Source: Triplophysa rosa
Lineage: Eukaryota > Chordata > Actinopteri > Cypriniformes > Nemacheilidae
DNA length: 64,000 bases
Assembly (NCBI RefSeq): GCF_024868665.1
Contig: NC_079904.1
Coordinates: 2,138,769-2,202,768, forward strand
Reading direction: 5' to 3'
Positions 39,409 through 52,654 of the stretch are shown one piece after another. Under the pieces are notes generated by a model. That model had not been told where the DNA came from and did no database searches. It saw nothing but the letters and a program-made list of their open reading frames with translations. Every line of letters begins with the position of its first letter. Positions within the stretch are counted from its first letter, which is position 1. The translations under genes and the position numbers were made by a program.

Positions 39409-39703
39409 CTGCGCATGCGCAGCGCACTTGCAACGACGGCGCGCGACACCTGCGCCATGCATGCAGCCAAACCAAACTGTAGGTATTCAGTATGAATAAA
39501 ACGATGTTTCAAACACACAGAGAGACATTTAAATATTTCTGACTGTTATTAGTATGAGTAAACTTTAAAAGTAACTAGGATATACAAGTTCCTTTCATCT
39601 CCTAGGTCCAAAAAAATTATATTGACAGAAAAGTAACGTTAGCTGCCAAGTTTGTCAGTGTGCGCGATCGACTGCGTCATTTCCTGTCACGTGAACGACA
39701 TGG
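39409..39703 (+). promoter_or_regulatory. Candidate promoter and first exon: NRF1 palindrome, E-box, ATGG|GTGAGT
   Basis: CTGCGCATGCGCAG at 39409-39422 is a perfect NRF1-type palindrome. GTCACGTGA (USF-type E-box) is at 39686-39694. ATG at 39700 is followed by one base and then a strong GTGAGT donor at 39704. Such a layout is common in housekeeping genes with a minimal first coding exon. No downstream coding exon was recognised, so the gene, if real, is unknown. Confidence 0.3.
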
Positions 39704-39710
39704 GTGAGTA

Positions 39711-42700
39711 TAAATCTGATTAAAAATACCGATCGTCAGTGGAGTTCAGCAAGACAACAAGATTGTGTTGTTTGGGTTTGTTGTACTTTAGTTCGTGCGT
39801 CATGACGCATGTTAGAAGATTTGTGAGTATTTTTGGTGCGAAAACAACAGCTGAAACAAGGTTTTTGCGATCGCAGAATTTAACCCATAATCAAACAAAT
39901 TAAAAAAAAAATTGCGGCAACTTTCTTACCTCATTTTTTTATTATTATTATTAATGCCATATAGTGAATACAAAGAGAAACTTTCACATTATATCAAACA
40001 AATATAAATAGGCTTGTTCGACCACAACCATAAACATGAAGCAGCATGAAACGAAACGTGGTTGGTTGCTTGACCTGTCACTCAAAATGGCCTCTTGGGC
40101 GGGCCTTAAACTTAAAGCGGTCAAGGTTTCCAGACCTTCAGTATGAATCTGCTGCATGCCTTTTAATCATAGGAAATGCGTAAATAATGTTGTCACAGGT
40201 GGTAGAACCCTATTCGCCAATTCAAGCAGTATTTTTGAACTTTTTCTGTAAAAAAAACCTCGCAAAATGTGAATAGAGACGCTGTAAAATTAAGCATTTT
40301 TGGCCGCAGAAATGACTAAAAATCTCTGCAAAATCCTGTGGGGACTGAGCAATAGATTATATAAATTTTGTTTCGTTTTGCACTATTGTTTGGGTTTCTT
40401 ACTCAAAATCATGAAAATGTTTTAACCAAGGTAACCAAGAAAAATAAGTTTCTTAAAACTTAACCAGCAACAATATAAACTGAACAGGTTAGCTGGTCTA
40501 GCTGGTGTTTATTCAGCATTAGTCGATTAGACAAGCTGTTTTGAGGACCCTCAGTTTTAAGGTTTTCATAAACATATGCGTCTGAGGTCCCATGAGGGCA
40601 GGGACATCCAGGAAAGACCATCACACCCTGCTTGCCCCCCTCCATCCTTCCGCCTGAGTTTCCATAGCAGCATGCAACGGCCAATCAGATGGCGGGGCCG
40701 TAGCGCGGACTGGCAGATTTGAGCGCCTGACGCTGACACGGCCCGTCACCGTGGAAACCCCCCCAGGCACTGCAGCAATGGGGGGGAAGTGTGTGTGTGT
40801 GTTGTCTGGGTGAGCTGGATGCTAAATGGCCTGCCGTCTGTCAGAGGTTACCCATCAGCCTTTGCATGAGTCGAGCGTTTTAAGTGTAGCGCCGTGAGTG
40901 CTTGAATGACGGCGAACATATTGAACTATTTTTGCATGTGTGTGTGTGCACATATTTTGAGTTTTTGTGTGTGAATGTAAACGTTTATTAATTTGCTTTC
41001 ATGACAGTCAAGGGCTAATCTCTATACATTTTCTAACAACCGTTCATCTCTGTACATTCATTCTCGTGTATGTCCATTTATAGATGTCCGCTCTCCTGCA
41101 ATAATTCAACTCGACTGCATTGAACTGTAATAACTGTGCATCCTTTTCAGTGTGTGAGAAACAACAATGAACATTTGCATTTACGTGTGTGTGTATTAAG
41201 AAAATAACTCATGTGGATACGCTGGAATGCGTGTGTGTTTGGCTGTTGGCAGCTCATTACAGCTCAGCAGGTAATTAGCCAGACAGGTTGCCCCAAGGAA
41301 CCCTGGGAAAAGAGCTGGGGGGCAGGAAAGGAACAGTGACCGCTGCAGAGCATCCAAACATGTTTATCTTACAGTTAGCCTCTTTACAACCCCTACCCAT
41401 GTGTGGCCCGATTTACCTTTTGTACATTTGGAGCAGGCCGCAATTATGATGGCGTGTGAAAGTTTCATGTTTTTTACGTAAAGATACTACAAGGGCATTT
41501 GAGGTGTAGCTGTGATATCAGCAGGCTTTGTTCGCATGTTGAATGGATGTCGATCTGAGAGTTCACTTTCATCAGAGTTTAATGACACTGTGAGTTTAAT
41601 TTGTCCTTTTTCACTCTGAAAGCCATTTAAAGTGCCTTGAAGTGCCCTTAGGCGTGCGATGTGAAGGTCAGGGTGATGTACGGTTACAATATTTGCAATA
41701 ATATGCGGATGCATTGAAAAATATCACAAAGCGTGTTTTGGTTTGTTAACAGGTCATTATTAAAGAGCGCCGGGTTAGTGTAGGGAGATGTTTGAAAGTT
41801 TATTTATGTGTGGTGGTGCGGGAGAGATCGAGGTGTGAAGGAATGAGATGATCACACCGCTTGAGAGACCGCCAGGGTGACGGCTTCACATTTAATGAAG
41901 TTGAACGGCTCTCGCCCCGGGTCATTTGACTGGGTCATTGTGCTCGTATGTTAATGTGGTTAATTAATGGGAGTGTGAGACGAGCTGCTCTCATTTGTGT
42001 GTGTGTGTTATATATCCTGGGGCGATGAGGTCGAGCTGTAGTTTTGGGAATGACTGGCGGTGAGTAGTTAAACTCAGGTAGAGTCTTGGCTTAAATGAAT
42101 GTTGTGCGCGCGCGTGTCCTCATCAGCTGGTAATGAGAGCTCCAGTTCGTATACTTTGTGTCGTAGAAGGTAAAGTTTTAGTCTATTTTATTTGAAGTGT
42201 ATTTATTTGGCAACAAACAAATTAATGTTCCTACTTTAGCTTTTATTGACATTCATTAATATTGTTTTGATCAAAAGTTGAATTGCACAACTTATCGCTT
42301 GATGAATGATCTAACATGTCATGAACGAACAATGAACAATTACTGTATATTGCTATTAATTACTAACATGAACAAATATCAATAAATGCTATAAATACGC
42401 TGTATATTGTTAGGTCGTGTCAGCTGACGCATTAACTTAATTTCACAAATACAGTCTCATTTATTTAATCTTTGATATTTACTAGGACCCTTGGTTGAAT
42501 ACAATTTGTAACTAAGCTTGGACAAGATTTTTTTTATTATTCCATTAAATCGACATAATTTGGTGACACGGTATGTTGAATGTAAAGCAAGCATCATGTT
42601 TAATCATCTCACACCATGTGTGTTGTGTTAAAAATAGTTTGATTTTGCAAACTGTGCTGCTCCATTTTGTTTCTTTACAGCAAGCAAGCTATTTTCTGAA

Positions 42701-45470
42701 AATATTTATTATTGCATAATATTTTTGCAAGTTTTTATTACCTGTATTATATGAACGAATGTTATAATTCTATCATCTAAAGCCAGCCTGACGTTTCAAA
42801 GCAATGTTGAAAAGCAGATCGATCTGATCCGTGGGTTTATTGATTTGAAAGAATATTGTACAATATACACACGTATACATGTAACTTATTTTGCTTATCC
42901 ATCACAGTCCTTCACAACTCAAACACGCGGCCCACCTCGGGTCTGCTAATATAGCTAAGTGTGGTACAAAAATCCACTTTCCATGCGTCCGCCCTCGATG
43001 CTTCTGGCAGAATTCATGTGTTTGTGTGCGCGCGTGTGTGTGGCAGACAGATGTAGAGTGACAGGTTGGGAAGATTGGCCCATGAGCAGTAGTCGCCTAT
43101 GGCACTGACATGACACACACACACACACGTTCACACACATACGACAAGCTCACCCTCACTGCGGGCCATTCAGTGTGTCGAGTGGGAGGATTTGCCACCA
43201 CACCACAAAAAACATGTAACGAAGCTTGACAGCGATGGGAAGAGGGAGGGGCCTCACGTGCTCCGCCTACTGGCCCCTGTCGGATAGGGAGGGGCCTATG
43301 ATAGACCCGCCCACTCAGGAGATTAATTTGTCATGTTACCAGGCCTTGAGACTTATTTATAAGATGTGTAATAACCGTTTTTAATATTGTTTACCAAGAC
43401 GTTACTTTTATACCTAGTGAAAATCTAACCCTAAATAGTGAACTTTTGTGCTTTAGTAACAGTATGTGCTGAATTGAAGGAGAATGATGTAAAGAAATGA
43501 TGATGTAAAAAAAGGATGGAGAGATGTAACGCCTGAAACTGGTCCCTAAGCAGTGTTTGAGGCGTCGTGTAAAACCCCTGTCACAGCATCAGTGGGAAAC
43601 ACACTGTAAACACACATCCACAATCCGCTGATCAGAGCACAGACGCGGCCAATTTGCACTTCTAAGCATCCGCCTTAAACCAGCGAGTGGGTGTGTGTGT
43701 GCATTTTAAAACAGTGATTCATGAAGCTGAAAATGTACCTGTTAACCTGTTTGACACTTCAAAGCGCTTCTCTAATAGCTAAACATTTACCTGCTGAATC
43801 CGAGTGAACGGATGTCGTAGGGTCTGAATTCAGATATCAGCTGCTTGTTTAGCCATGGTGCGTTTATTGTAGAACGGAGTCAAGGATTTTACAGGCTTTC
43901 AGCTTCTTTTCAAACCCTGTATAGGCAGCTGACTACAAAGACAGCAAATCCAGGGTTTTATTTGTTATAAAGGAAATGCGAATAAGATTTAAGTCCTTTT
44001 TTATTTAACTTAGTCTTGGATGTTTCTGCTAAAAATTGCTTGGGACCATTTCAAAATTATTTTTCAGCTTTTTTTAAACGTACTATTCATAGGTGTGTGT
44101 TTAGGTAAAATGAGCGATTTTGTTTCATTCTGTGAACTACTAACATTTTTCTCCCAAATTATAAATAAAATATGCTGTGTATTTTTTTTTACTTCAAATA
44201 CTGCAAAGAAAATAAATTCATATTCACTTTTAAGCAATACAACAGTAATATTTCTACATGGAAAAGTTCAAAAATGATTTTTCATGTGAAATCCTTGATT
44301 TTTATCACAGTTGTCACGTGTCGTGTCATGCTGTCAGTCTTTCACGTTGCTGTTGGATGACTTTGTCACTCCTGAGGTTTGATTTTGTTGAAATACTGGA
44401 CTGGAATGACCACAATACATCTAGAAATGCAAATGTTTATTTGAAATAAAAATTTGCGGCTGTAGATAGAAATGAGACAAGTTATGAAGCTATAAAAAAG
44501 TTTTATCATTTTCTTTCACAAGCAGATTGTGTTGTGTTCAGATTTTGAGTAATCTTGATTTTTGATTGCAATATCTTGGCAAATCCAGCCTGACCTCACA
44601 GGATTTCATAACTATTTTATGAGGTGTCTATATGAAGTTATATGAAACATACCAATCTGATTACACAAATTCATACACATTAGCCACCTGGTAAAATAGT
44701 TACGAACTAAGATTGTTGGTATATAGTTCTATATTCTATACGAAAATATAACTGAATCTTTTTGCTGTCAAAGAGAAACAATTGAGATATTAAAGAGATC
44801 TCATCTGTGATTTTTCTTTCCTAGGGGTCTGTTCGACTGTGGTTCTCTGCCGTGGGCCGACACACCTGTGCGTTTCTTTGTTTCTCTCGCGAATCACCAG
44901 AAGCAAAGCCGACAGATTGATGGCAAACGCAGCGCAGAAGACTTCCGAGGTATTTACACCTGCACTTAACACACGCTGGGCTAATTGACACAGACAGCGA
45001 GAAAATAAGATCTGGCTTAGAACACCTCTCTCTCGCGCTTTCGCTCCCTCTTTTCTTCGGACAGATAAAAAGGCATCTTTCAATCATGTGTGGTTAGCGT
45101 TTTCTTCGTAGCCTGAAGTGAAACAGGAAGTTCTTAACTGTTCAGTGGCTTTCGCTTCAGGCAAGGTTCTACCCTGCTCTCGCTGGCTCTCACTTTCTTC
45201 CCCCACCCTCTATAACACACACACATTTGTGCTCGCAGGGCATCTGTCTTCATAACCATCCATGCTTAATACAGCGTGTGGAGGAACGTCAGTGTCCTGG
45301 CAGAACTGAGCTTCAAAATCTGCTGGTACATGTCAGTGCTGTTGACTCTTTAGTTAAAAACACAACCATTGTTTTATAGGACATACATGTAGACATTTCA
45401 TGGCATTTCATTGAAGTAGAATGGTCTGAAGATCATTTCAAGCGGATATGTGATGTCAGAGACTCTTGAA
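39711..45470. other. Non-coding stretch
   Basis: No gene can be named. Short GT runs lie at 40790, 41990 and 43030. Pieces of a TTAACTAATG-type teleost repeat appear around 42290-42440. TAAT-rich blocks at 41250-41300 and 41890-41975 could be regulatory. A 125-base segment, 44825-44949, is open in one frame between an AG acceptor and a GT donor, but the encoded peptide is not recognised. Confidence 0.4.
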
Positions 45471-45471
45471 G

Positions 45472-45664
45472 GGATCGTTCTCCTTAAAATAAAAAATCTG
45501 TCACCCAAAACTCTTTCTGTGGGACGTCGATGGGGTTCAGCGTTGTTTGGTTACCTAATTCTTCAAAATGTCTAGTTTTGTTTTTGCAGAATACAGAAAG
45601 TCATACAGGTTTGGAATTACATGAGAGTGAGGAAATAATTTATAGAATTGAACTATACCTTTAA
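45472..45664. repeat. Palindromic short repeat family, shortened copy
   Basis: AAGGGATCGTTCTCC at the left and ACTATACCTTTAAG at the right, with GGTTCAGCGTTGTTTGGTTACC and GTCATACAGGTTTGGAAT inside. Much of the left arm is lost. Confidence 0.7.
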
Positions 45665-45835
45665 GTTCACAGTAGGACACATTTCTGGATCATCATCCTT
45701 GTTGGTCATAAAACAACCTTTACTAGCAATGAACATGATTCTTTTTCTTTTGGAGTATTGGGGATGGCTAAGGTGGGCATGTGTAAACAAAATTCTTATT
45801 ATATTTTTATAGATTTATATTTCTTTAATTTACAT

Positions 45836-46370
45836 TTAGTCATTTAGCGGACGCTTTTATCCAAAGCGACTTACAAATGAGGTAAACAATGGAAGCAATT
45901 GGAACAACACAAGGACAACAAAAAGCATAAGTGCAATAAAACTCTTCTCACAAAGCCTACCACAGTATACAGTGCGAAGTTATTTATTATTATAATTTAT
46001 TTTATATAGAAAGAGTAGAAAAGAGATAGAAGTCAGAGCTGATCGGTCAGGTGCTGACGGAAGAGATGTGTTTTCAGCCGGTTCTTAAAGATGGCCACAG
46101 AATCTGCTGATCTTGTAGCAGCGGGCAGATCATTCCACAAATGTGGAACCGATCCAGAGAAGGTACGTGAGAGCGATTTTTTTTTACCTTTTTGGGACGT
46201 CATTCGTTTGCAGAGCGCAGGGATCTGGCGGGTCCATAAGTCTGCATTAGCGAGTGAAGATAAGGGGGTGCCGAACCAGTGGTGGTCTTGTAGGCCAGGA
46301 ACAGAATTTGATGCGAGCGACTATAGGGAGTCAATGTAACTTAATGAAGAGAGGAGTGACGTGTAGGACA
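45836..46370 (+). repeat. Teleost dispersed repeat (GCGGACGCTTTTATCCAAAGCGACTT)
   Basis: Opens with ATTTAGTCATTTAGCGGACGCTTTTATCCAAAGCGAC, a block I recognise from many fish genomes. It continues with the GTTCTTAAAGATGGCC / CATTCCACAAATGTGGAAC / GGTCTTGTAGGCCAGGAAC segments of the same repeat. The 82-codon open frame inside (46091-46339) is a repeat-borne frame, not a host gene. Family name not assigned. Confidence 0.75.
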
Positions 46371-47079
46371 TTTCATTTAAAGGGTATTTAATGGATAGTG
46401 TAGTAAAATGTGGTAGTGTGGTTGAGACTTGCTTTTCTTTGACAGATGTTGTCCTGCTTGGCAAAATTATCGCTATTTTATTGACTAGAGAGACTGTTTG
46501 ACAACCAGTAAAGAAATGAGAGATTATGGCAGAATAACCCCGTCATAAACACTGTATAAATCAGACGGATGTTGTGTTTTTGTAACTCTTAGTAGATTTG
46601 GTCATAGTAACTCTTGTTTTGTTGTATTATAACCCCCCTGGATTGAATTTGTTTGGATAACTGTTAATCATGTTGGCTGAACCTGTTATGAAACGTAGGA
46701 AATCTGTTTAGCTAAACTTACTGTAAAACTATAAGTCCTTGAGTTCCCAGCATGCACCACAGCATGAATCATTTATGTGAGTTACATGGATAAATCCAGT
46801 TGTCCATTTATAATCTATTAGTGATAATGTTGTGTTTGTTGACGCATTCTCTTTTATCAGTATTTTCTTGGTTTGTATTTTATTTATTGTTTGTATTATA
46901 ATTTAATGTTTGTTGATGACCATTAACTTTTTTGAACAGACGTCAGAAGAAATGCTTATTATCAAAACCTGATAAATATGAGTTTATTCAACAAGTGATC
47001 AGCAGGTATAAATATAGATATACGTAAACTGAAGCTTTCTATTGATATACGGTTTGTTTAGTCTTCATACTGGAGGTCT

Positions 47080-47170
47080 GGAAGCTTTCTTTGGCCAAGG
47101 ACCGCTCAAGAGGCCATATGACTGACAGGTAAAGCATCCAATCACGTTTTGTTTTGTACCGCGTCATGTT
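47080..47170 (+). repeat. Dispersed repeat, copy 1 (AAGAGGCCATATGACTGACAGG)
   Basis: CTTTCTTTGGCCAAGGACCGCTCAAGAGGCCATATGACTGACAGGTAAAGCA followed by ACGTTTTGTTTTGT and a CATGTTTAGAG end. Copy 2 is at 59744-59826 in the same orientation. Confidence 0.8.
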
Positions 47171-47571
47171 TAGAGGGGTGGAAATGTCCCCGCAGTAACC
47201 GGTATACTGTACATTCACCAACGTGTCAAAAGTTAACAGCAACAACAACGATTATAAGTTCATGCCGTGAACATCGCATACTTTTAAGAATTAAGTGTTT
47301 AGTCCATCGTGATGAATTCTTATTGCAACCGTTGTAAACACGACAGCTTACTTAGATCAGACGGCTTCGTGTTGTTTCCAGGCGAACCGTTAAAGAACGC
47401 GACACGCACCGTGCTACTTATGACTGCATGGTTTTGTGATCCAGGGTCACATGCACAGACAGACGGATAGATAGATGGATGGATAGCTAGATAAAGAAGA
47501 TAGAAGACAGAAGTCATGATAATTATGAGAGAATCAATAGAAAATTGAAACAGGGGGTGGAGAAGACCCTG

Positions 47572-47893
47572 TGTGTGTGTGTGTGTGTGCGTGCGTGCGT
47601 GTGTGTGTGTTCATGTTTGTATATCCCGGTGGGGACCTAAACCTGAATACACACCAACACATGGGGACTCGTGTCACCGTGGGGACCAAAATTGAGGTCC
47701 CGCATGGGCAAAAAAGCTAATAAATTGTACAGAACAATATTTTTTACAAATCTAAAAATGCAAAAAGTGTTCTATGATCTTTAGGTTTAGGGATAGGGTT
47801 AGGGATAGGGGATAGAATATACAGTTTGTACAGTAAAAAAAACATTACGCCTATGGACTGTCCCCACGGGGATAGTCAACCAAAGCCTGTGTG

Positions 47894-47941
<48 letters not shown>

Positions 47942-47962
47942 TGTGTGTGTGTGTGTGTGCGC
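47572..47962. repeat. GT-rich satellite-associated repeat
   Basis: (GT)n at 47572-47610, then a 'ATCCCGGTGGGGACC ... GTCCCCACGGGGATAG' unit with roughly mirrored ends (47624-47878) and a GGATAGGGTTAGGG tract, then (GT)n/(GCGT)n at 47888-47962. The unit resembles a known teleost microsatellite-flanking repeat. Confidence 0.65.
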
Positions 47963-50900
47963 ATTCGTACAGTGGGCTGCATTGAGATTCCTGCCCTGTA
48001 TCTGTTGGCAGTGGGGTGTGAGCTGAGCTCTGCTGCATAATTGTGAAACCGCAGGGACTGCAGCTCTGACCAGCCTGTCAAAACATCATGACAATCGTTC
48101 CTCACCACAGCGCAGACAGACAGAAGAGAGAGAGAGAGAGACAGGCAGACAGTGTCAGCGTTTTGACTGATATAGCAGCTGAGAAGTTCTAATTACGATC
48201 ACTATGTGACATTTGTAATTTAAGCGAGAACACACACACACGTGTGTGTGGACTGTGGTTCGAGAGCTCGGCTGCTCCGGTCTGAACGGAAGTGCTTTAG
48301 CCGCTAGGCTGGGTAGCGATTCCACACCGCTGCGTTTTGAGGCTAATTAGTTTAGATATTAACGGGACAAAACCCCAAGCAGCTTCTAAATGTCACCCAG
48401 TCTCCCCACAGACAAGCACACACACGCCGGTTCACGCTCTTTGCCCCTCCACCCCACCCCAGAAAAGCGCCGCGGGGTAAAACCAAGAAAAAGCCAAGAA
48501 GCGTCGACGCTGGGTCACAGCGACGTGCGGAATAGCAAACCCGTAGACTCGGCATACTGGGAGGATTGGTGTGAGCTGAAAGAACTTTCAAGAGTCTGAC
48601 GCTGGGGCTTTAAAGGTGAATTTTAGCCAGAAATCAAATTGGCTTTTTTTAATTGATGTCTACCAAGATTTGCATCGGTGTCTACCACAGAATCAGGGTA
48701 GCGTCTAGTCTCGCTGGTCGTCCCACCCTGTTGCATTCTTCCCAAAACATCTTTAGCCGAAGAAAATAATTATCGTAGTTTAGTTTTACATTAAACAAAA
48801 GCCCTGAGACCACAGAGAATAGCTGGAAATAACATTTTAGGATTTTATGAATAATGAATGAATAAGAGATATGGAAGGTCAGTTATCAAAAATAGAAGTC
48901 TGATCATGTCCTCCGAGTCTGTTCATAATTCTGATCTTTAAATCAGACTAACCGAGTTTGAATCCATACCAGCTTGGGTTTATGCTTTTATTGAATTTTT
49001 ATTTAAAAATGTGCATTTTCACTGGTGGTCTCCACGGCATCTTTTATCGCTCAGTGCCCAATCTGACCGTTTTTCTTGCAAGAAAAAGTAGTTTTGGACC
49101 AAAAAATGAATTTCCCCTTAAAACTGCCCTTTTATTTATTTTTAAAGAAAGAAATCAAATATGTGGCCTGAAAATAAAGTGGAAAAAAATCCTTAAACTT
49201 TTCAGAATGACTCGGACTGGTTCAGAGTTACATTTCATGATAGTTTCATTTTTATATTTTTTCTTTTCATATTCATTTTTAGCAATGTTGTTACGGGCTT
49301 TCGTCATTTTGTTATTTACTTGTTTATTTTTTTATTTATGTTTAGTTAAAGGGACGCTGACGCTAAACAAAACTAGATCACTGTTTTGCTCCTATTATAA
49401 TACTAGAAGTACGAAATGCGGCCCACATACAGTACTGTTTTTGGACACTGCTTGTGTAACGAGTCATAAGCAAGATTTGTTTATAAACCAAGAAGTTAAA
49501 TGATATCAGTCATTCTATATTATTATAGTCATTTCTAAATGATGGACACCTGTTTTGCAGAATGACCCTACAGCCGGATGTTGATGGTCTTGGCCAAGGT
49601 GAGAAAGAAGGTGAATGGAGAAGTCTGTGAGACGCAGTTGGCATGTGAATGCAGTGGTATATCGTACGTTGAAAAAGAGACTTTCTCTGTGTGTGCGTGC
49701 ATATGTTATTTTGATAGAAAGCATGTGTGTGTGTTTGACACAGAGGTCACCTTCATCTTATCTGGGAAAATCATCTTCACAGGGAACCTCAGCAGCAAGG
49801 GATTGTGGGTGTTGTGACCATCCGGAATACAGAATATAAGACTTAATGGGTTGAGATCTGATTTCTCTTAAAGGGAATACAAAATGTTGATATGTGGTAA
49901 GAGTTAAGTGCTATTAAATTATGTAGCCTGTCATTAAATGCTTATTTGATTATGGAAGGGTTTCAGAAAAAAGTTTGTTTTATATTGAAATTGAAGATCT
50001 GAGCACAGTTTGAGACATGTCTTAAAAATGGCCGAGAAGTGACATTACAGGTTGTGCTACTTTTTCTCAGTAGATAAATCTGAGCATGTATTTACTATTT
50101 GCACTCCATTAAACTTTATTGCTTTGTAGGAGAAACAACAGTTGAGACATTGAAGAGATTTTTTCTGGCACACACACAGAGTGATTTGCTTTTGAGTTTC
50201 TGCTTCTCTTTCAGTGTGTGTTTGTGCTGTTTTGTTTATGAGCGCGTCTTATAAGCTCTGAATATAAACGCAGATCTCACGGTTTGTATTTATTTGCCAG
50301 AACAACAGGGATGATGAAATAAAAGTGTCTGTGTGTGTGTGTGATCAGAGCCTGAGTGGCTGTTTGTATTAATATTCCCTCAGGTGTGAAAGAGAGAAGA
50401 TAAAATCAGATGTGGCTGTGATGTTACGCCTCCTGATAAACTGATATAATTAAAAATAAATATAAACCTTCGTGCCGCGGGCCATGGAAGTGTGAGGTAG
50501 ATTTCCTTTGAATGCAGGGATGGTAATTTCTCTAAAATCATCAAATCTGACAACAAAGAAATGAAGATCTCCAACGCTGCATGCGCTGGGTTCTCTCTCT
50601 CGCTCTGTTTCTCACAGTTACACTTTTTTATGCACCCATCATAGACGTTCACAGAGGCCTTGAAAACTTCCAAACAGGGTTAGAGATAACGGTTTAAACC
50701 TGGGTCAGAATTAAGCACGGTTTGGGGCACCAGTGAAAGTTAAACGGTTAGTTTCAGTCATTTCATTTCAGTGACATTTTAAGAGGAAGAAATGGGATTT
50801 TCCACAGTTTGTTGCAGAACAGGTTGTTCCTTATATTAAACATTCAAGTATGTTTTTTTTATATTGAATTAGGATGGAATTGTCAATGTAGGTATATGCA

Positions 50901-51289
50901 TCTATATAGACTATTTTCTATGCTTACTTTTAAGAATGTACCTTGTTGTATATATATTTTATTCGATTTTATTTATTTTTGTTTGTTTGTTTGTTTGTTT
51001 TCGGTGATTTGCAGTGTAACCTCTTTCATAATATCTTCCTCTTGTACTACTTTGTTATTTGTTAATTGTTTGGAAAAGTAAATAAATCAATATGTCTTTA
51101 GTTAATTTGGTTAGTTTGTAGGAGTGCACTAGCATAAATGCCCACAAATAGTCTCGTTTTGATTTTAAGAGGACTTTATACACATTTCTTGCATGTTGTA
51201 ATGGTTGTTGAACATTTCTGCTAATGGTAAACATAAATAAATAAACATTTAAAAAAACATTGAAGTATATCTATAATGAAGAAAAATCA

Positions 51290-51402
51290 CAGATGAGATA
51301 TCTTTATTATTATTAAGTCTCATCTGCGTCTCAGATATTTCTCCTGAGAAAAGGAGTCAAAAATCTCAGAAATGTCTCCATTAGAGTTTCAGAAGATACA
51401 GT
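51290..51402 (-). repeat. Dispersed repeat family S, copy 2
   Basis: On the minus strand: CTTCTGAAACTCTAATGGAGACATTTCTGAGATTTTTGACT, then AGGAGAAATATCTGAGACGCAGATGAGA. These match 63755-63835. Confidence 0.65.
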
Positions 51403-52654
51403 ACTCACTCCTAATTATAGAGAGTATAATTGCTCTTTAAACAAGGATTTTTTAACGAAAGTGTCCTTGTGTGTCTTATTTAAGGTTGGCTCATAAAGAA
51501 AAGGAAAGCCTGGAGTGGACTCATTACAAAACGCTTTGACCGGTGAGGAATAAATCTCTCACTTGATTCCACTCACCTACACTATCCCTGTCCATTTCCG
51601 TCCGCACTGAAATCTTTGAACGTTTGCTTTTTCATTTTTCACCTCTATTTTATTTGGTGGATAAAAACCAATCTTATATAATAGCAACAATACACTCACA
51701 CCTGTAAATACCTGCAACGCATCCTAAATCAAACATCTGAGTTTACAACCCAAATCATCACAGTCACACTTCAAACATACATCCCATCATAAACACGCAT
51801 TATTGAAATATTCTCAGACTCCTACACGTAACTTCAGCGGGTCGGTCAAAGGCATCTCGGAGTTAATCACCCTCACCGCACCCGTGTCTCTTTTTCTGCT
51901 TCTGTGCCTTTTTGTTTTTTTCCAGCTTCCCTTTAGAGAAAGTTTTGAGAAGTTTCTATAAATTAATAAAGATCTGCTGGTGTATGAAGCCGATCTGGCT
52001 TTGAATGAGAGGGTATTGATCTCGCAGGTGAAGCTGGGATCAGCACTTCAAACGGAATGCGTTGTTCCAGAGGAGAGTTTGGAATGGCAGGCGCCAACCG
52101 AGCCACAGGAACCAACCGAAACCGCACAACAGGTCAGATAGCAGAGGCCACATTTGGGTTTCGTCTGTCCTTGCAGATATTCCACAAAGCTGTGACTGTC
52201 ACACGGTTCGCACCGGTACATCATTACACCCTTATTCTCAAGTGATTTGTTTCTAAAGGTCCTTTGGGGAACCAAAATGGTTAGCTTTTTAGCACCTTTA
52301 CAGTATTTTTAAGAGTGTTTAACATTTATGCATTTCAGTGTTTCATTTTAATACACTCCTAGATATCTAATATTCTGAGTTCTGAAACAAACCTGTTGAC
52401 CACTGCAAAAATAAAAAACACCCTTTTTAAGCTTTTCAAAATGTACAGTATATTCACCGCACATGATGGAAAACATTGTTGGCATTCGTGATTTTTAATG
52501 GTAATTTCATAATTTACATAATCCATATGATTGAAATCGGGTCCCTGAATGTGACCTAGATGTGTGTCTGTAGTGTTGCATAATTATTCATGAGAGTAAT
52601 TATTCATGCATGACGTTAACTACCATCTCATAATTATTTGTGACACCACACAAA

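Larger units (their letters stand above)
46371..52654. other. Non-coding stretch with scattered repeats
   Basis: Apart from the repeats listed separately, no gene is supported. The 181-codon open frame at 48958-49503 is AT-driven, hydrophobic and lacks motifs. Short splice-bounded open segments at 49561-49598 (with ATG) and 52028-52132 (35 codons, Glu/Pro/Thr-rich) are noted but not called. A GGTTCTTT-type teleost repeat piece lies at about 52246-52318. Confidence 0.4.

Noticed and set aside
46091..46339. 82-codon open frame
   Set aside because: Lies inside a dispersed teleost repeat, so it is not a single-copy gene.
47785..47815. Telomere-like TTAGGG string
   Set aside because: Only a few imperfect units (GGATAGGGTTAGGG) inside a known repeat type; not an interstitial telomere.
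48958..49503. 181-codon open frame on the plus strand
   Set aside because: AT-rich, Phe/Leu/Ile-heavy translation without motif, promoter or splice support; expected by chance in T-rich DNA.
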